A stretch of 33,665 bases of DNA. It comes from CAZOOA01 sp964581355 (GTDB lineage: Bacteria > Bacillota > Dethiobacteria > DTU022 > UBA8154). The stretch spans positions 1 through 33,665 of the forward strand of contig CAZOOA010000028.1 in NCBI GenBank assembly GCA_964581355.1. The letters run 5' to 3'. The notes under the pieces were generated by a model that did no database searches, was not told the DNA's origin, and saw only the letters and a list, made by a program, of their open reading frames with translations. A program made the position numbers and the translations under genes. Positions 14,836 through 22,896 of the stretch are shown here, piece after piece; the first letter of the stretch is position 1; the number at the start of each line of letters is the position of its first letter.

Positions 14836-16552
14836 CTAAGCAGAATCAACAGGCAGCTTAAAATACTGAAGCACATCCGTAAAAAACAGCCCTGCCTCGA
14901 CAACCTTTTCTCCTGCAATCGCCTGCCAACTGCGGCGGTAGAGCTCCACCTGTGGCATACCCTTTATCAAAGCTTCCAGCGCCGCGTGCATAACACGTCC
15001 CCAGGCAGCACCCCTTCCCGGGGTGCTGCGCTTTGGTGCTTTGATTTCGCTGCCGGGACTGGCAGCGCTTTGGCGTGCATACGTGGGCGAACTCATTTCT
15101 TTGGCTGCTATCACCATGTTTTCCCTAAATTCATTTAACATGGAACGTTCAAGAGGTTCTTTCCCTTCTTCATTTTGCACTTCGGCGGATTCAATAAAAT
15201 CAACTGCTATTTCTGAGTCCGTTAGAAACTGCTCCAGGGGATGCCAGGGGCTTTTGTCCGGTTTCTTCGGGTAGGTAGAGACCACCAGCAACTCCTTGGC
15301 CCTGGTGGCAGCCACATAAAGAAGACGCAGTTCCTCAGCTTTTTGATACCGTGTTTCTTCTTCCTGCAAGCTATCCCAAGATGGAGGCAGGGCCAGGGTT
15401 TGTCCAGTCCTTTTCATGCAGGTCAGTGCCTGTGAGGAAAAACATTACTTCCGCCTGGATCGGGTCCGTATCCTGGAATTCATCCACCAACAGGTGGGTG
15501 TACCTTTCCTGGAAATAGCCCCTGACTTCAGGATTATTTTTGAGCAACTTTGCTGCCAGCATGAGCAGATCCTGAAAATTGAGCTTATTTTCATTCCTGC
15601 GCAGGTCGCGGTAACGCTCTGCGGCAGGGATGAGAAAGTCGAGAAGATGAAAGTGGCGGTATTCCAACCAGGCCTTTTTGGCTGGTTTTAGTTCTTTTTC
15701 CCGGAAATCTGCAAATGCTTTGGCCAGGGCTTCAGCGTCTTCCCTGTCCGGCCAGCGCTTATACGTGGGGGCGGCATTTTTGTCCATCTTTTCCAGCAGG
15801 CGCAGCAGGTAGCGGTCCTGCTGTAAATCAAACATTTTTTGCCAGCGCAGCGCTCTTCTGGCAGTTGCCTGCAGCCCGTCCCAGCCATCGGGATGTTGTT
15901 TTGCAGGGAGGTGCCGCTGTGCCAGCTGGCAGAATTCATCCAGTTTGGCTCTAACTCCCGAAAGATCCGGGTAGGGAGTCTTTTCCCCGACCATCTCCAC
16001 GTCGGGATAACGGATCAGCTGCTGGAAAGCTTCCTGCAGTTCCATCGGGGAAAGGTCCAGATCGCTTAGCTGCTGCATGGCCTGGGGCTTCAACAAGCGT
16101 ACTTCCAGTAAATAACTTTCCCAGGCCATCTCGGACAAAAGCCGTTCATCCAGGCCTTCAATTTCTGCAAAATCAGGGGTTACACCGGCCTCAACAGGCC
16201 GTTCCCTTAACAGGCGTGAGCAAAATGCATGAATGGTGCCTACAAAAACCCGCTCCATTTTACCAAGGGCTTCGCTTAACCGCTGCTTGATAGCCGGATC
16301 TTTCTCCTCCCGGAACATTTCTTCCAGGCGGACCTGAAACCGTTCTTTCAGTTCGCCCGCTGCTTTGCGGGTAAAGGTCACGGCAGCAAGTTTTTCCGGC
16401 TGGCAGTGGCCGCCAGCCAAAAGGGCGGCCATTCTATCCACCAGGCAGGATGTTTTGCCTGATCCGGCACCTGCTTCCACCAAAAAGTTCTGATCCAGCC
16501 GGGTGCGGATGGCTTCCCGGGCGGCAGCGTCGTTTAGTCTTTGTTCAGTCAT
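14836..16552 (-). pseudogene. addA: addA (helicase-nuclease subunit A), internal deletion and C-terminal truncation
   Basis: AddA is the UvrD-like helicase plus nuclease subunit of AddAB, which processes double-strand breaks. Codons from ATG 16552 encode the N-terminal helicase part: Walker A EAGAGSGKTS, motif Ia VTFTRKAAGELKER, GTIHAFCSRLLRE and Walker B LLVDEFQDTDPIQAE. At about 15390 the frame jumps from HEKDWT to sequence normally 400 or more residues further on, ALPPSWDSL and LRLLYVAATRAKELLVVS (motif VI), which lies in another frame (15417 to 14836). Motifs III-V are missing. The second part stops after YFKLPVDSA (GRGAAWGRVMHAALEAL retained), before the nuclease DYKTD region. A working enzyme cannot be made. 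The ATG overlaps the end of the upstream addB-like gene by 8 bp. Confidence 0.85.
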
Positions 16553-18854
16553 ACTGCTGCAGCTCCTTCCAAGGTGTTAACTGTGCATTGCCTGCATTAA
16601 GAAGCTTGTTTTTGATCTGCTCCACGGAATGGGGGTATCGGCAGACAGCCTGGTAATCACAATAGGTGCAGCGGCTTTGCTCCTGCGTGGCACAAAACAC
16701 GCCTGATGCTAAAAGATCCAGCATATTTTGCAGCGCCAGCAAAGCATCCCGGCGCCGGTGCTGCTGCCTTAAGAAGCGCTGCCCTTCACCTTTTTCAGTG
16801 GGGAAGATGTATCCTGCCTCGTCAACCCGGGCTGCCCGTTCCTTGTTTTGCAGGATCGCCTCTGCGGCCAACCCGTAAAGGCAGTGCTGGATCTGCTGTC
16901 CCTGTTTTATGTATTTCAACTCTTCATAACCGTACGTGCTGCCCGTTTTGAAATCCCAGACCCGGAAAGCGGGTTCGTGTGTACTGATGCGGTCAATACG
17001 GTCAATGCGCCCCCTCAAGTATACAGTGCCCCCACCGGGGAGCTCTACTTCAAGGGGTTCATCCAGGCCCAACCCGGCCAGGTCCGGTTCGTCAGCTCCA
17101 AGGCCGAACGGCACTTCCAGGTAGATAGGGAAACTGCCATCCCGGCGCAGTTCCTCTTCAACACGTAAAAACACATCCAGTCCCTGCAAGAGTTCAACTT
17201 TTTCGTATTCATAAACAACGGGGCTGGGAGGGGGAATCTGTGTTTTTGTTTCTTCAATTAATTCTTCGGCCACTTCCACAAGATAGTCCCGGTCGGGCGG
17301 GCTTGCTGTTGAACCTGTGCCTGTATTGCGCAGATAAGCTGCATAGATCTGATGCAATAGAAGGCCCCGCGTTAGTGGATCAAGCCATTTCCCCGGGTCA
17401 AAAACCTGTTCATCGGGCGGCTCAACTTTCAGGATAAAGCGTAGAAAATACGCAAAGGGGCAGGCGGCTAACGCTTCGATCCTTGAGGCTGAAAGGGTGC
17501 GGCCGTTTAGGCGGGGATCCAGCTCTGCGGGGTCGGCAGCAACACTGCCGTCATAAGCCGTAAAACGCTCACCGCTTCGAGCTTCTTCTGCCCGCATGCC
17601 CTGGTGAAGATGGGGGTAACAGTTTCTGACCCTGTCCAGGTCCCCGTTTTTGTCATGATGCAAAACAAAGGAAGCCCACCATTCTTCTTCTGAAAGGGCG
17701 TCTTGGGGCTGTTCGGCAAAAAAGGCTGCCAGCCTGGGCAGTGAATTTATAAACTGAAAATAATCAGCGCCGCTGTTCCCCGTTTTCAGCCGGTATGCCT
17801 GCAAAAGGGCGGCTGCGGGGAAGCAGTCCCGCCCTTCTGCGGGATTGAAAGAAGCAAAGCTCAAGGTTGTCCTGCCTCTGCGGGAAGCCAGAAAACGGTT
17901 TAGCCGGTAGGTGTTCTCTGCAGGCGCAGTTGATCTGAGCCTTAAATTTTTGCTTATGGCGGCCCTTTCCCGGTCAAGAAGCACCGGGTCCTGCAGGGCC
18001 TTGCCGGGAAAATATCCATCATCCAGGCCTGCGAGGAAGCTATGTGGACGATGGGACCATTCGCCCTGGTTGAAGGAAGTAACATAAAGATGCCCGGGCT
18101 CAAAACTGGAAGCCCCCGTCCGTATGGTTTCCAGCCACGCTTTGAGTCTTTGGACTGCCTGGCGTATGGTGAGTTCTTTTCGAAAACTTTGTGCTACCTC
18201 GGACAGTTGCTCCATTAACGCTCCGGCAGCAGCTTTATCCACAGCAGCTTTATCCATGGCATATTGCTGTATAATTTCACTGAGGCCGTTACAGAGTTTT
18301 TCAAAACTGATATAGCCCTGATCATCCGGCGTGGGTAGCTTGTCCAGTATGAAAACTAGGATTTCCTTTAGTTCTTGCACCTGCTCCTGCCGCTTTTGCA
18401 GGTAAGCAGTGTATGCTCCCTGCTCTTCTGTATCAACCTTCGCCAGGTCTGCTTTGAAGGCCTGTTCCAGTGTTTCCAGTGCTGGCAGGTATCTTTCCCG
18501 GCCCCAGCCTATACCCGCACGGCGCAACAGGCGTGACAAGGTCATGGGTGCCGATGCTTTGAAGAGGCCTTCAGCAAAAAGCCTGTAGAAACCGGAGATG
18601 GTATAGTTTTCTTCTATCCAGTCGAGCAGTCCGGTTAAGAGTTTGCCCGGCCGTGTAAAGCCAACCGGTATGCCTTCCCCGAAGGTGACGGGGATATTGT
18701 AAGCCTGGGATAAGGTGTAGACAAGAAGCTGGTGCCCTGACCGGTAAGAATTGACCACTAAATATTTTGTAGTGAATTTATATTGCCGGCATATCTCTGC
18801 CAGGCCTGAGAGTAGGGTGTTCAAAGCTATTAGCCCCCTTTTTTTCTTCGCCAT
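16545..18854 (-). CDS. addB: AddB-like PD-(D/E)XK nuclease, shortened
   Basis: 769 aa, against roughly 1000-1150 in AddB-type proteins. The C-terminal nuclease is complete: iron-sulfur cysteines in EALAACPFAYFLR and CTYCDYQAVC, and catalytic VWDFKTGS. The middle inactive-helicase part (VTFGEGIPVGFTRPGKLLTG, SFNQGEWSHRPHSFLAGLDD) is present. The start, LAEICRQYKFTTKYLVVNSY, resembles the N-terminus of such nucleases, but it passes within about 15 residues into LSQAYNIPVTFGEG, which normally lies several hundred residues on. I infer an in-frame internal deletion of about 250-300 residues (near residue 45). No ribosome binding site precedes the ATG. With addA broken downstream, activity is doubtful. 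It may be better treated as a pseudogene. Confidence 0.75.
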   Translation of the reverse strand: MAKKKRGLIALNTLLSGLAEICRQYKFTTKYLVVNSYRSGHQLLVYTLSQAYNIPVTFGEGIPVGFTRPGKLLTGLLDWIEENYTISGFYRLFAEGLFKASAPMTLSRLLRRAGIGWGRERYLPALETLEQAFKADLAKVDTEEQGAYTAYLQKRQEQVQELKEILVFILDKLPTPDDQGYISFEKLCNGLSEIIQQYAMDKAAVDKAAAGALMEQLSEVAQSFRKELTIRQAVQRLKAWLETIRTGASSFEPGHLYVTSFNQGEWSHRPHSFLAGLDDGYFPGKALQDPVLLDRERAAISKNLRLRSTAPAENTYRLNRFLASRRGRTTLSFASFNPAEGRDCFPAAALLQAYRLKTGNSGADYFQFINSLPRLAAFFAEQPQDALSEEEWWASFVLHHDKNGDLDRVRNCYPHLHQGMRAEEARSGERFTAYDGSVAADPAELDPRLNGRTLSASRIEALAACPFAYFLRFILKVEPPDEQVFDPGKWLDPLTRGLLLHQIYAAYLRNTGTGSTASPPDRDYLVEVAEELIEETKTQIPPPSPVVYEYEKVELLQGLDVFLRVEEELRRDGSFPIYLEVPFGLGADEPDLAGLGLDEPLEVELPGGGTVYLRGRIDRIDRISTHEPAFRVWDFKTGSTYGYEELKYIKQGQQIQHCLYGLAAEAILQNKERAARVDEAGYIFPTEKGEGQRFLRQQHRRRDALLALQNMLDLLASGVFCATQEQSRCTYCDYQAVCRYPHSVEQIKNKLLNAGNAQLTPWKELQQYD

Positions 18855-19065
18855 GTAACGAGCAACAAAAAATATAAATCCACCAACAATCCCAGAATGG
18901 AACTATACCCTGCAAGCAAGTTGATTTATCATGAAAAACTCGAGTGAGCAAAAAATAAGAATTATACCGTAAGATGCAGGAATACATGCAGGATTATCGG
19001 CGTTTACTGCCGAATAAAATATTCAAACAATTCCAGGGTAATGAAAAGTAAAGGAGCGCACTTCC

Positions 19066-19617
19066 ATGGAAATTGCTGTACTTGGCTGGGGATCTCTCAT
19101 CTGGTCTCCACGAGAGCTAAAAATAACCGGTGAATGGCACCCTGACGGACCCTTTCTTCCGGTTGAGTTTGCCCGGGTTTCTCAAAACGAGCGCCTTACC
19201 CTGGTCCTGTATCCTGGAGCAAAGCCGGTCCAGGTGCTTTGGGCCCTATCAGCATGTTCAAGTTTGGAAGAAGCGGTGGCCGATTTGGCAAGCCGAGAAG
19301 GCACTTCCAGGCACAGAATTGGTTATCTTTCGATATACAACGGCCTTTACAGGTGTGATGCGGCACCTGAAGCTTTGGAAACTATAAAAAGCTGGACGGA
19401 TTCCAGAGATTTTGATGCAGTGATCTGGACAGACCTGCCCTCCAATTTTGCCACAAAAACAAAAATGCCCTTGAGTCCCGATAATGCTGTTACCTATCTA
19501 AGGGCGCTCAAAAAAGACGCTTATGAAAAGGCACAGGAATATATGGTCAGGGCACCAAAACAGGTATCGACCCAGGTGAGGAAGCATGTTGAGGAAATCC
19601 TTAATTGGAGACCATAG
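19066..19617 (+). CDS. GGCT-like fold protein of unknown function
   Basis: A 183-aa soluble protein. The N-terminus MEIAVLGWGSLIWSPRELKI carries the (Y/W)GSL motif of gamma-glutamylcyclotransferase-like folds, followed by LPVEFARVSQNERLTLVLYP, as in a widespread family of uncharacterised GGCT-like bacterial proteins. EGTSRHRIGYLSI and DAVIWTDLPSNF are further recognisable blocks. The GGCT catalytic Glu cannot be assigned with certainty. AAGGAG lies 10 bp upstream of the ATG. It is monocistronic, divergent from the addB-like gene, with about 210 bp between them. Enzymatic activity is inferred from fold resemblance only. Confidence 0.75.
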   Translation: MEIAVLGWGSLIWSPRELKITGEWHPDGPFLPVEFARVSQNERLTLVLYPGAKPVQVLWALSACSSLEEAVADLASREGTSRHRIGYLSIYNGLYRCDAAPEALETIKSWTDSRDFDAVIWTDLPSNFATKTKMPLSPDNAVTYLRALKKDAYEKAQEYMVRAPKQVSTQVRKHVEEILNWRP

Positions 19618-19931
19618 AAACAAAGCGCCTATTTTCGTCTCCGTTATGTTGCAATAAAAAAACCAAGAATCACCGCCTCAGCAGTACGTGGATGAAAAGA
19701 ATGATCTAAACCGCACAGAATTACCTACAACTGTCATCTTCTATTGGTTAGTAGAAAAATTTACAAGATTTTTAAATGATATAAGTTGCGAAATATTGTG
19801 GTGAATGTTAACATGCCATAGTAGTTTTCAAATGCAATATCAGTAATAATTAGAAATGAACTCGATTGGTTCTTAAGTTTAGTTTGTAGCGGAACTTATT
19901 ATTGCAATTTTTTTTCCCGGGAGGAATAATT
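19618..19931. other. Intergenic region, no clear gene
   Basis: An open stretch around 19680-19800 would read DLNRTELPTTVIFYWLVEKF, but it has no start codon or ribosome binding site and matches no family I recognise. It could be a gene fragment. The rest is AT-rich and should hold the promoter of the following gene. No RNA structure was seen. Confidence 0.35.
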
Positions 19932-20174
19932 ATGCAAAGTAATAATGGCAAAGCGCTGGCCGCTTTGATTTTAGGGATTGTAGGTTTGTTAGCATGGCTT
20001 GTGCCTATAATTGGCATACCAGTTACGGTTATAGGAGTAATAATGGGAGTATTAGGCCTAAAGAGTGAAAAGTTTGCCATAGCAAAAACAGGTACTGTTT
20101 TATCAGCTATAGGTTTACTGTTATCCCTGGTCAATTCTGTTCTGGGGGCCCTTATAGGTGCTGGAGTAATATAG
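19932..20174 (+). CDS. DUF4190-like small membrane protein
   Basis: 80 aa with two membrane segments: ALAALILGIVGLLAWLVPII and the stretch AKTGTVLSAIGLLLSLVNSV. Between them lie the GVIMGVLGL turn and a short charged loop, the pattern of DUF4190-type proteins (small two-helix proteins of unknown role). CGGGAGGAATAATT places the start at the ATG at 19932. An upstream ATG at 19902 in the same frame is rejected because the ribosome binding site would lie inside it. It is followed by the CPBP gene after 125 bp, on the same strand. Confidence 0.8.
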   Translation: MQSNNGKALAALILGIVGLLAWLVPIIGIPVTVIGVIMGVLGLKSEKFAIAKTGTVLSAIGLLLSLVNSVLGALIGAGVI

Positions 20175-20299
20175 CCGTGTTGTATGGAAGTGACCACTGC
20201 TATATTAGGCCCTTGCTTTTCAAATCTTGCTCAAAAATGGCAAATCTTTTTGAGGTAGCAGCTTAAATGGTTCTGGATTGTCCAGGTTAGGGGGAACAA

Positions 20300-21130
20300 A
20301 TGAAAAAGTACTTGTGGTTAACCGGTTTTGTACTGTTGATAGCCGGATTATATTTGTTTTCAAATATAATGGTAGGAATGGTGTACGGGTTCTATCTCGG
20401 CGTTGTCATGGAGGCCGAAGAAGGAGTATCGGTCGAACCAGCAGTTATTGAAGAAACCATAATGCAGCATAACATGTTAATAAGTTTAATTGGTGCCCTT
20501 TTGGCCTTGGTATTTTTATGGGTTGTTTTCGTGGTAAAAAATTCTTTTTCAGATAAGCAGGAAAGCATTTTTTCTTATTGTCGTCTTAAAAAGACTCCTT
20601 CTATGTATATTGCTGTTGCTCTACTCATGGGAATAGGTTTTTCTTTCTTTTTAAACAGCATGCTTGCTTTAACTCAAGTGGAAAGGTACTTCCCCGAACA
20701 TCAGGAATTAATGAAGCAACTTATGCACCATCCCAATATTTTGCTATCTTTGTTGGGGGTTGGCCTGGTGGTACCTCTAGTAGAAGAGATTGCATTTAGA
20801 GGGATAATCTTTAACCGGATGAGAGAGGATCTACCACTAATAGCAGCACTTTTCTTACAAGCTCTGGTTTTTGGAGCAATACATTTAAACTATCTGCAAT
20901 CCGGCTATGCGTTTATCGGTGGGATTTTATTGGGGCTTGTTTACATGTGGGCAGGTTCTCTGTGGGTTCCGCTAGCTTTGCATGTAGGCTGGAATATTAC
21001 TTCGATCATTGTGATTCAGGTAGTTGAGCCGGAAGTCACGATGGTTTATATTCTGAGCACCTTTTTGATCGGACTTGTGCTAGTTGTTGCCGGTATAATT
21101 TTTTATAAAAGAAGGCTCATTCTCAAATAA
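20300..21130 (+). CDS. CPBP family intramembrane metalloprotease
   Basis: 276 aa with about seven or eight membrane helices. The CPBP/Abi motifs are intact: VVPLVEEIAFRGIIFNRM (catalytic Glu-Glu and Arg), FGAIHLNYLQSG (His) and PLALHVGWNIT (His, Asn). The family includes CAAX prenyl-protein protease homologues and bacteriocin self-immunity proteins. The bacterial substrates are mostly unknown. TTAGGGGG lies 6-8 bp before the ATG. No bacteriocin precursor is visible nearby, so an immunity role is unsupported. Confidence 0.9.
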   Translation: MKKYLWLTGFVLLIAGLYLFSNIMVGMVYGFYLGVVMEAEEGVSVEPAVIEETIMQHNMLISLIGALLALVFLWVVFVVKNSFSDKQESIFSYCRLKKTPSMYIAVALLMGIGFSFFLNSMLALTQVERYFPEHQELMKQLMHHPNILLSLLGVGLVVPLVEEIAFRGIIFNRMREDLPLIAALFLQALVFGAIHLNYLQSGYAFIGGILLGLVYMWAGSLWVPLALHVGWNITSIIVIQVVEPEVTMVYILSTFLIGLVLVVAGIIFYKRRLILK

Positions 21131-21242
21131 GACACCGATACCCCCACAAGATGGGGACACCAGCAAAAGGATAAAATGCGCGGCCAGCATTCAAGAGCAA
21201 GAAGAATATGCGGCAGCTTCTATTTTCAGGATAGAACCCCAT

Positions 21243-21261
21243 GACCCCACGGGACGGGGTC
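21243..21261. repeat. Small GACCCC/GGGGTC hairpin, one of two related units
   Basis: GACCCC, 7-nt loop, GGGGTC, followed by ACCAGCAG. A similar unit with GGGGACACCAGCA is at 21141-21165. Related GGGGACA or GACCCCATC strings occur at 6388-6404 and 22096-22107. They could be REP-like elements associated with IS200-like REP transposases, though none is present in this window. Confidence 0.3.
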
Positions 21262-21318
21262 ACCAGCAGTGGGAAACTCTGTTTCTTCGGTGCTATTTCT
21301 GGAGCACTTTGCCACCCT

Positions 21319-21966
21319 TCAATGGTAATGACGTTTGACAGGTAGGTTTTCAAACAGTTTAGTTTCTTACTCCAGGTTGCGGCGCCGGCGGCTGGGACGC
21401 TCCATGCGGCTTTCACGGTTTCTTTCGGGGTTTTTGCTCTGTGCTGTGGCAAAAACGCTGAGATGGAACAGTCGGCCTTCATGTTCCAAGGCGGCGCCGA
21501 TAATGCCCCGGCCCTTAAGGCGCAAAGAGTTGTAGCCGAAGTTTTCAGATTTATCAAAGACAGGGGAATCGTAACGCCAGCGGCCCTGTTCCACACAGCT
21601 TACGGGCACTTCTGTCTCTTGCACGGGGAAAAGCATGATGGTAGCGTTGACCATGCGATTCTGTTTGGCGCCCTGTATTTCCTCCCCGTCCAGGATGAGC
21701 ACCGGGACCTCACCTTTGTTGTTGATGTGAATGGTGTTCACATTGCCTCCTTCGGTCAGCTCCTTCACTTCAATGTGCCCCATTTCAAAGGCATCCTCCA
21801 GTAGCAGGCAATCAAACGGTTCTGCCTCCCCATTTGATGAAAAAAGGGGAAAGATGAGCAGGTGTCACGGGCCTGCCCCTCACCTGCAACAATTTTCTCC
21901 GCGAGCTTGTTCAGGGGTTCACTCATTTTTGTGCTCCGCCTTTCATAATATTTTGAACATTTAAAG
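21319..21966 (-). repeat. Direct duplication, copy 1 (with 438-bp deletion)
   Basis: Nearly identical to 22893-23978 at both ends, but lacking the equivalent of 23101-23538. The junction is at one copy of GGCGCAAA (21519-21526). Both copies cover the whole ARPP-1-like gene and its upstream region. Confidence 0.9.
21367..21926 (-). pseudogene. ARPP-1-like protein, copy 1: frameshift plus internal deletion
   Basis: A shortened copy of the gene at 22941-23938. The ATG at 21926 opens MSEPLNKLAEKIVAGEGQ. At 21862-21868 the frame is lost by the same single-base change as in copy 2. The downstream frame (from 21783) reads GNVNTIHINNKGEVPVLILD and GEEIQGAKQNRMVNATIMLF and then jumps from FGYNSLR straight to LKGRGIIGAALEHEGR, 146 codons missing but in frame. 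The arginine-rich end MERPSRRRRNLE is the same as in copy 2. It is not expected to give a functional product. Confidence 0.8.
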
Positions 21967-22123
21967 GATGGGGTAACTCCCCTTATGAATTTGCAGAGTA
22001 TTAGTGGGGAAGGCTGCGCTTATTTTTTTTAAGAACGAATTTATGGGACGCTGTATTAGTGAAGCGGAGCTTCATGGATGTCTAATATTTCAAGACCTGA
22101 CCCCATCACACTTTTTGTCTGAC

Positions 22124-22423
22124 CTACTTCATGTATCGCTTTAATTCTTTATAAAAGTTTTCTCTTGTACCCGCCATGATTATGATAACGATAACGATAT
22201 CACCATTTTCCAGTTGAGAAACTCTATAAGCCAGTTCGTAATTCGTTCGGTTATGCTGGATATTATAACTGTATATGCCTTTTAAATCACCAGTTTTAGC
22301 ATCTCCAATTTCTGGGTTTTCTCTAATACTTATAATAGCCTCTTTGAAAGCTTTTTTGAGTTGCTTGTCTTTTAATTTTTTGAAGTACTTTTCTGCAAAG
22401 GGTGTGTAGGCTACTGGAAGCAT
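22124..22423 (-). CDS. RelE/ParE family toxin
   Basis: A 99-aa toxin of the RelE/ParE superfamily, with AYTPFAEKYFKKLKDKQLKK at the start, SIRENPEIGDAKTGDLKGIY in the middle and the strand pattern NYELAYRVSQLENGDIVIVI. The C-terminal AGTRENFYKELKRYM is typical. Members are ribosome-dependent mRNA nucleases or gyrase inhibitors; which one this is cannot be told. The ATG follows the antitoxin stop by 2 bp, and its ribosome binding site ACGGAGG lies inside the antitoxin end, so the two are translationally coupled. Confidence 0.88.
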   Translation of the reverse strand: MLPVAYTPFAEKYFKKLKDKQLKKAFKEAIISIRENPEIGDAKTGDLKGIYSYNIQHNRTNYELAYRVSQLENGDIVIVIIIMAGTRENFYKELKRYMK

Positions 22424-22425
22424 GG

Positions 22426-22815
22426 TTAAGCCTCCGTGTCTATATCACTGAAAATTTCATCTGTTGGATCTACATAATTAATAGAAGCGACTTTAGCAAT
22501 TTGATCAGCTTCTTCGATTAATTGTTCAACGGCAGGCCTAACCTTTCGATTCATTGTTTTAAACTCTGCCAATAACTTCTCGCCTGAATAGCCCTGCTGA
22601 ATTAACTCTTTTAAAATTTCTTCAGCAAAAGCGGGGGCTTCTTCTTTTACAGGCGTGAGTATTAGCATATCCTTTGAGTAAATGCAGTCCACTTCTTTAT
22701 CCAAGCCTAAAGCATGAAAATATTTTGCAGGGATTGTGATCTGGCGCTTGCTTGAGATATTTATTCGACGCTTCTCTATGTGCTTACCCTCTGCATTCGT
22801 TCTTGTTTCAGACAT
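22426..22815 (-). CDS. AbrB/MazE-type DNA-binding antitoxin
   Basis: 129 aa with an N-terminal swapped-hairpin AbrB/SpoVT domain (about 15-57: RRINISSKRQITIPAKYFHA and VDCIYSKDMLILTPV) that should bind the operon promoter. A longer C-terminal region (about 60-129), rich in helix formers, should bind and neutralise the toxin. AGGGAG lies 8-9 bp before the ATG. The pairing of an AbrB-type antitoxin with a RelE-type toxin is known but less common than RelB or HigA pairings. A consensus promoter lies about 50 bp upstream. Confidence 0.88.
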   Translation of the reverse strand: MSETRTNAEGKHIEKRRINISSKRQITIPAKYFHALGLDKEVDCIYSKDMLILTPVKEEAPAFAEEILKELIQQGYSGEKLLAEFKTMNRKVRPAVEQLIEEADQIAKVASINYVDPTDEIFSDIDTEA

Positions 22816-22867
22816 AAATATTCGCTCCCTCTATATAATGGCCAGGAAACCAAGCTTCCTTACTTAT

Positions 22868-22896
22868 ATTATATTTGTGAAAAAAGTGATTGTCAA
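22868..22896 (-). promoter_or_regulatory. Consensus SigA promoter of the toxin-antitoxin operon
   Basis: On the minus strand TTGACA (22891-22896), a 17-bp spacer and TATAAT (22868-22873): a perfect vegetative promoter in front of the antitoxin. The first bases of the -35 hexamer coincide with the edge of the duplicated segment (22893). Confidence 0.85.
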
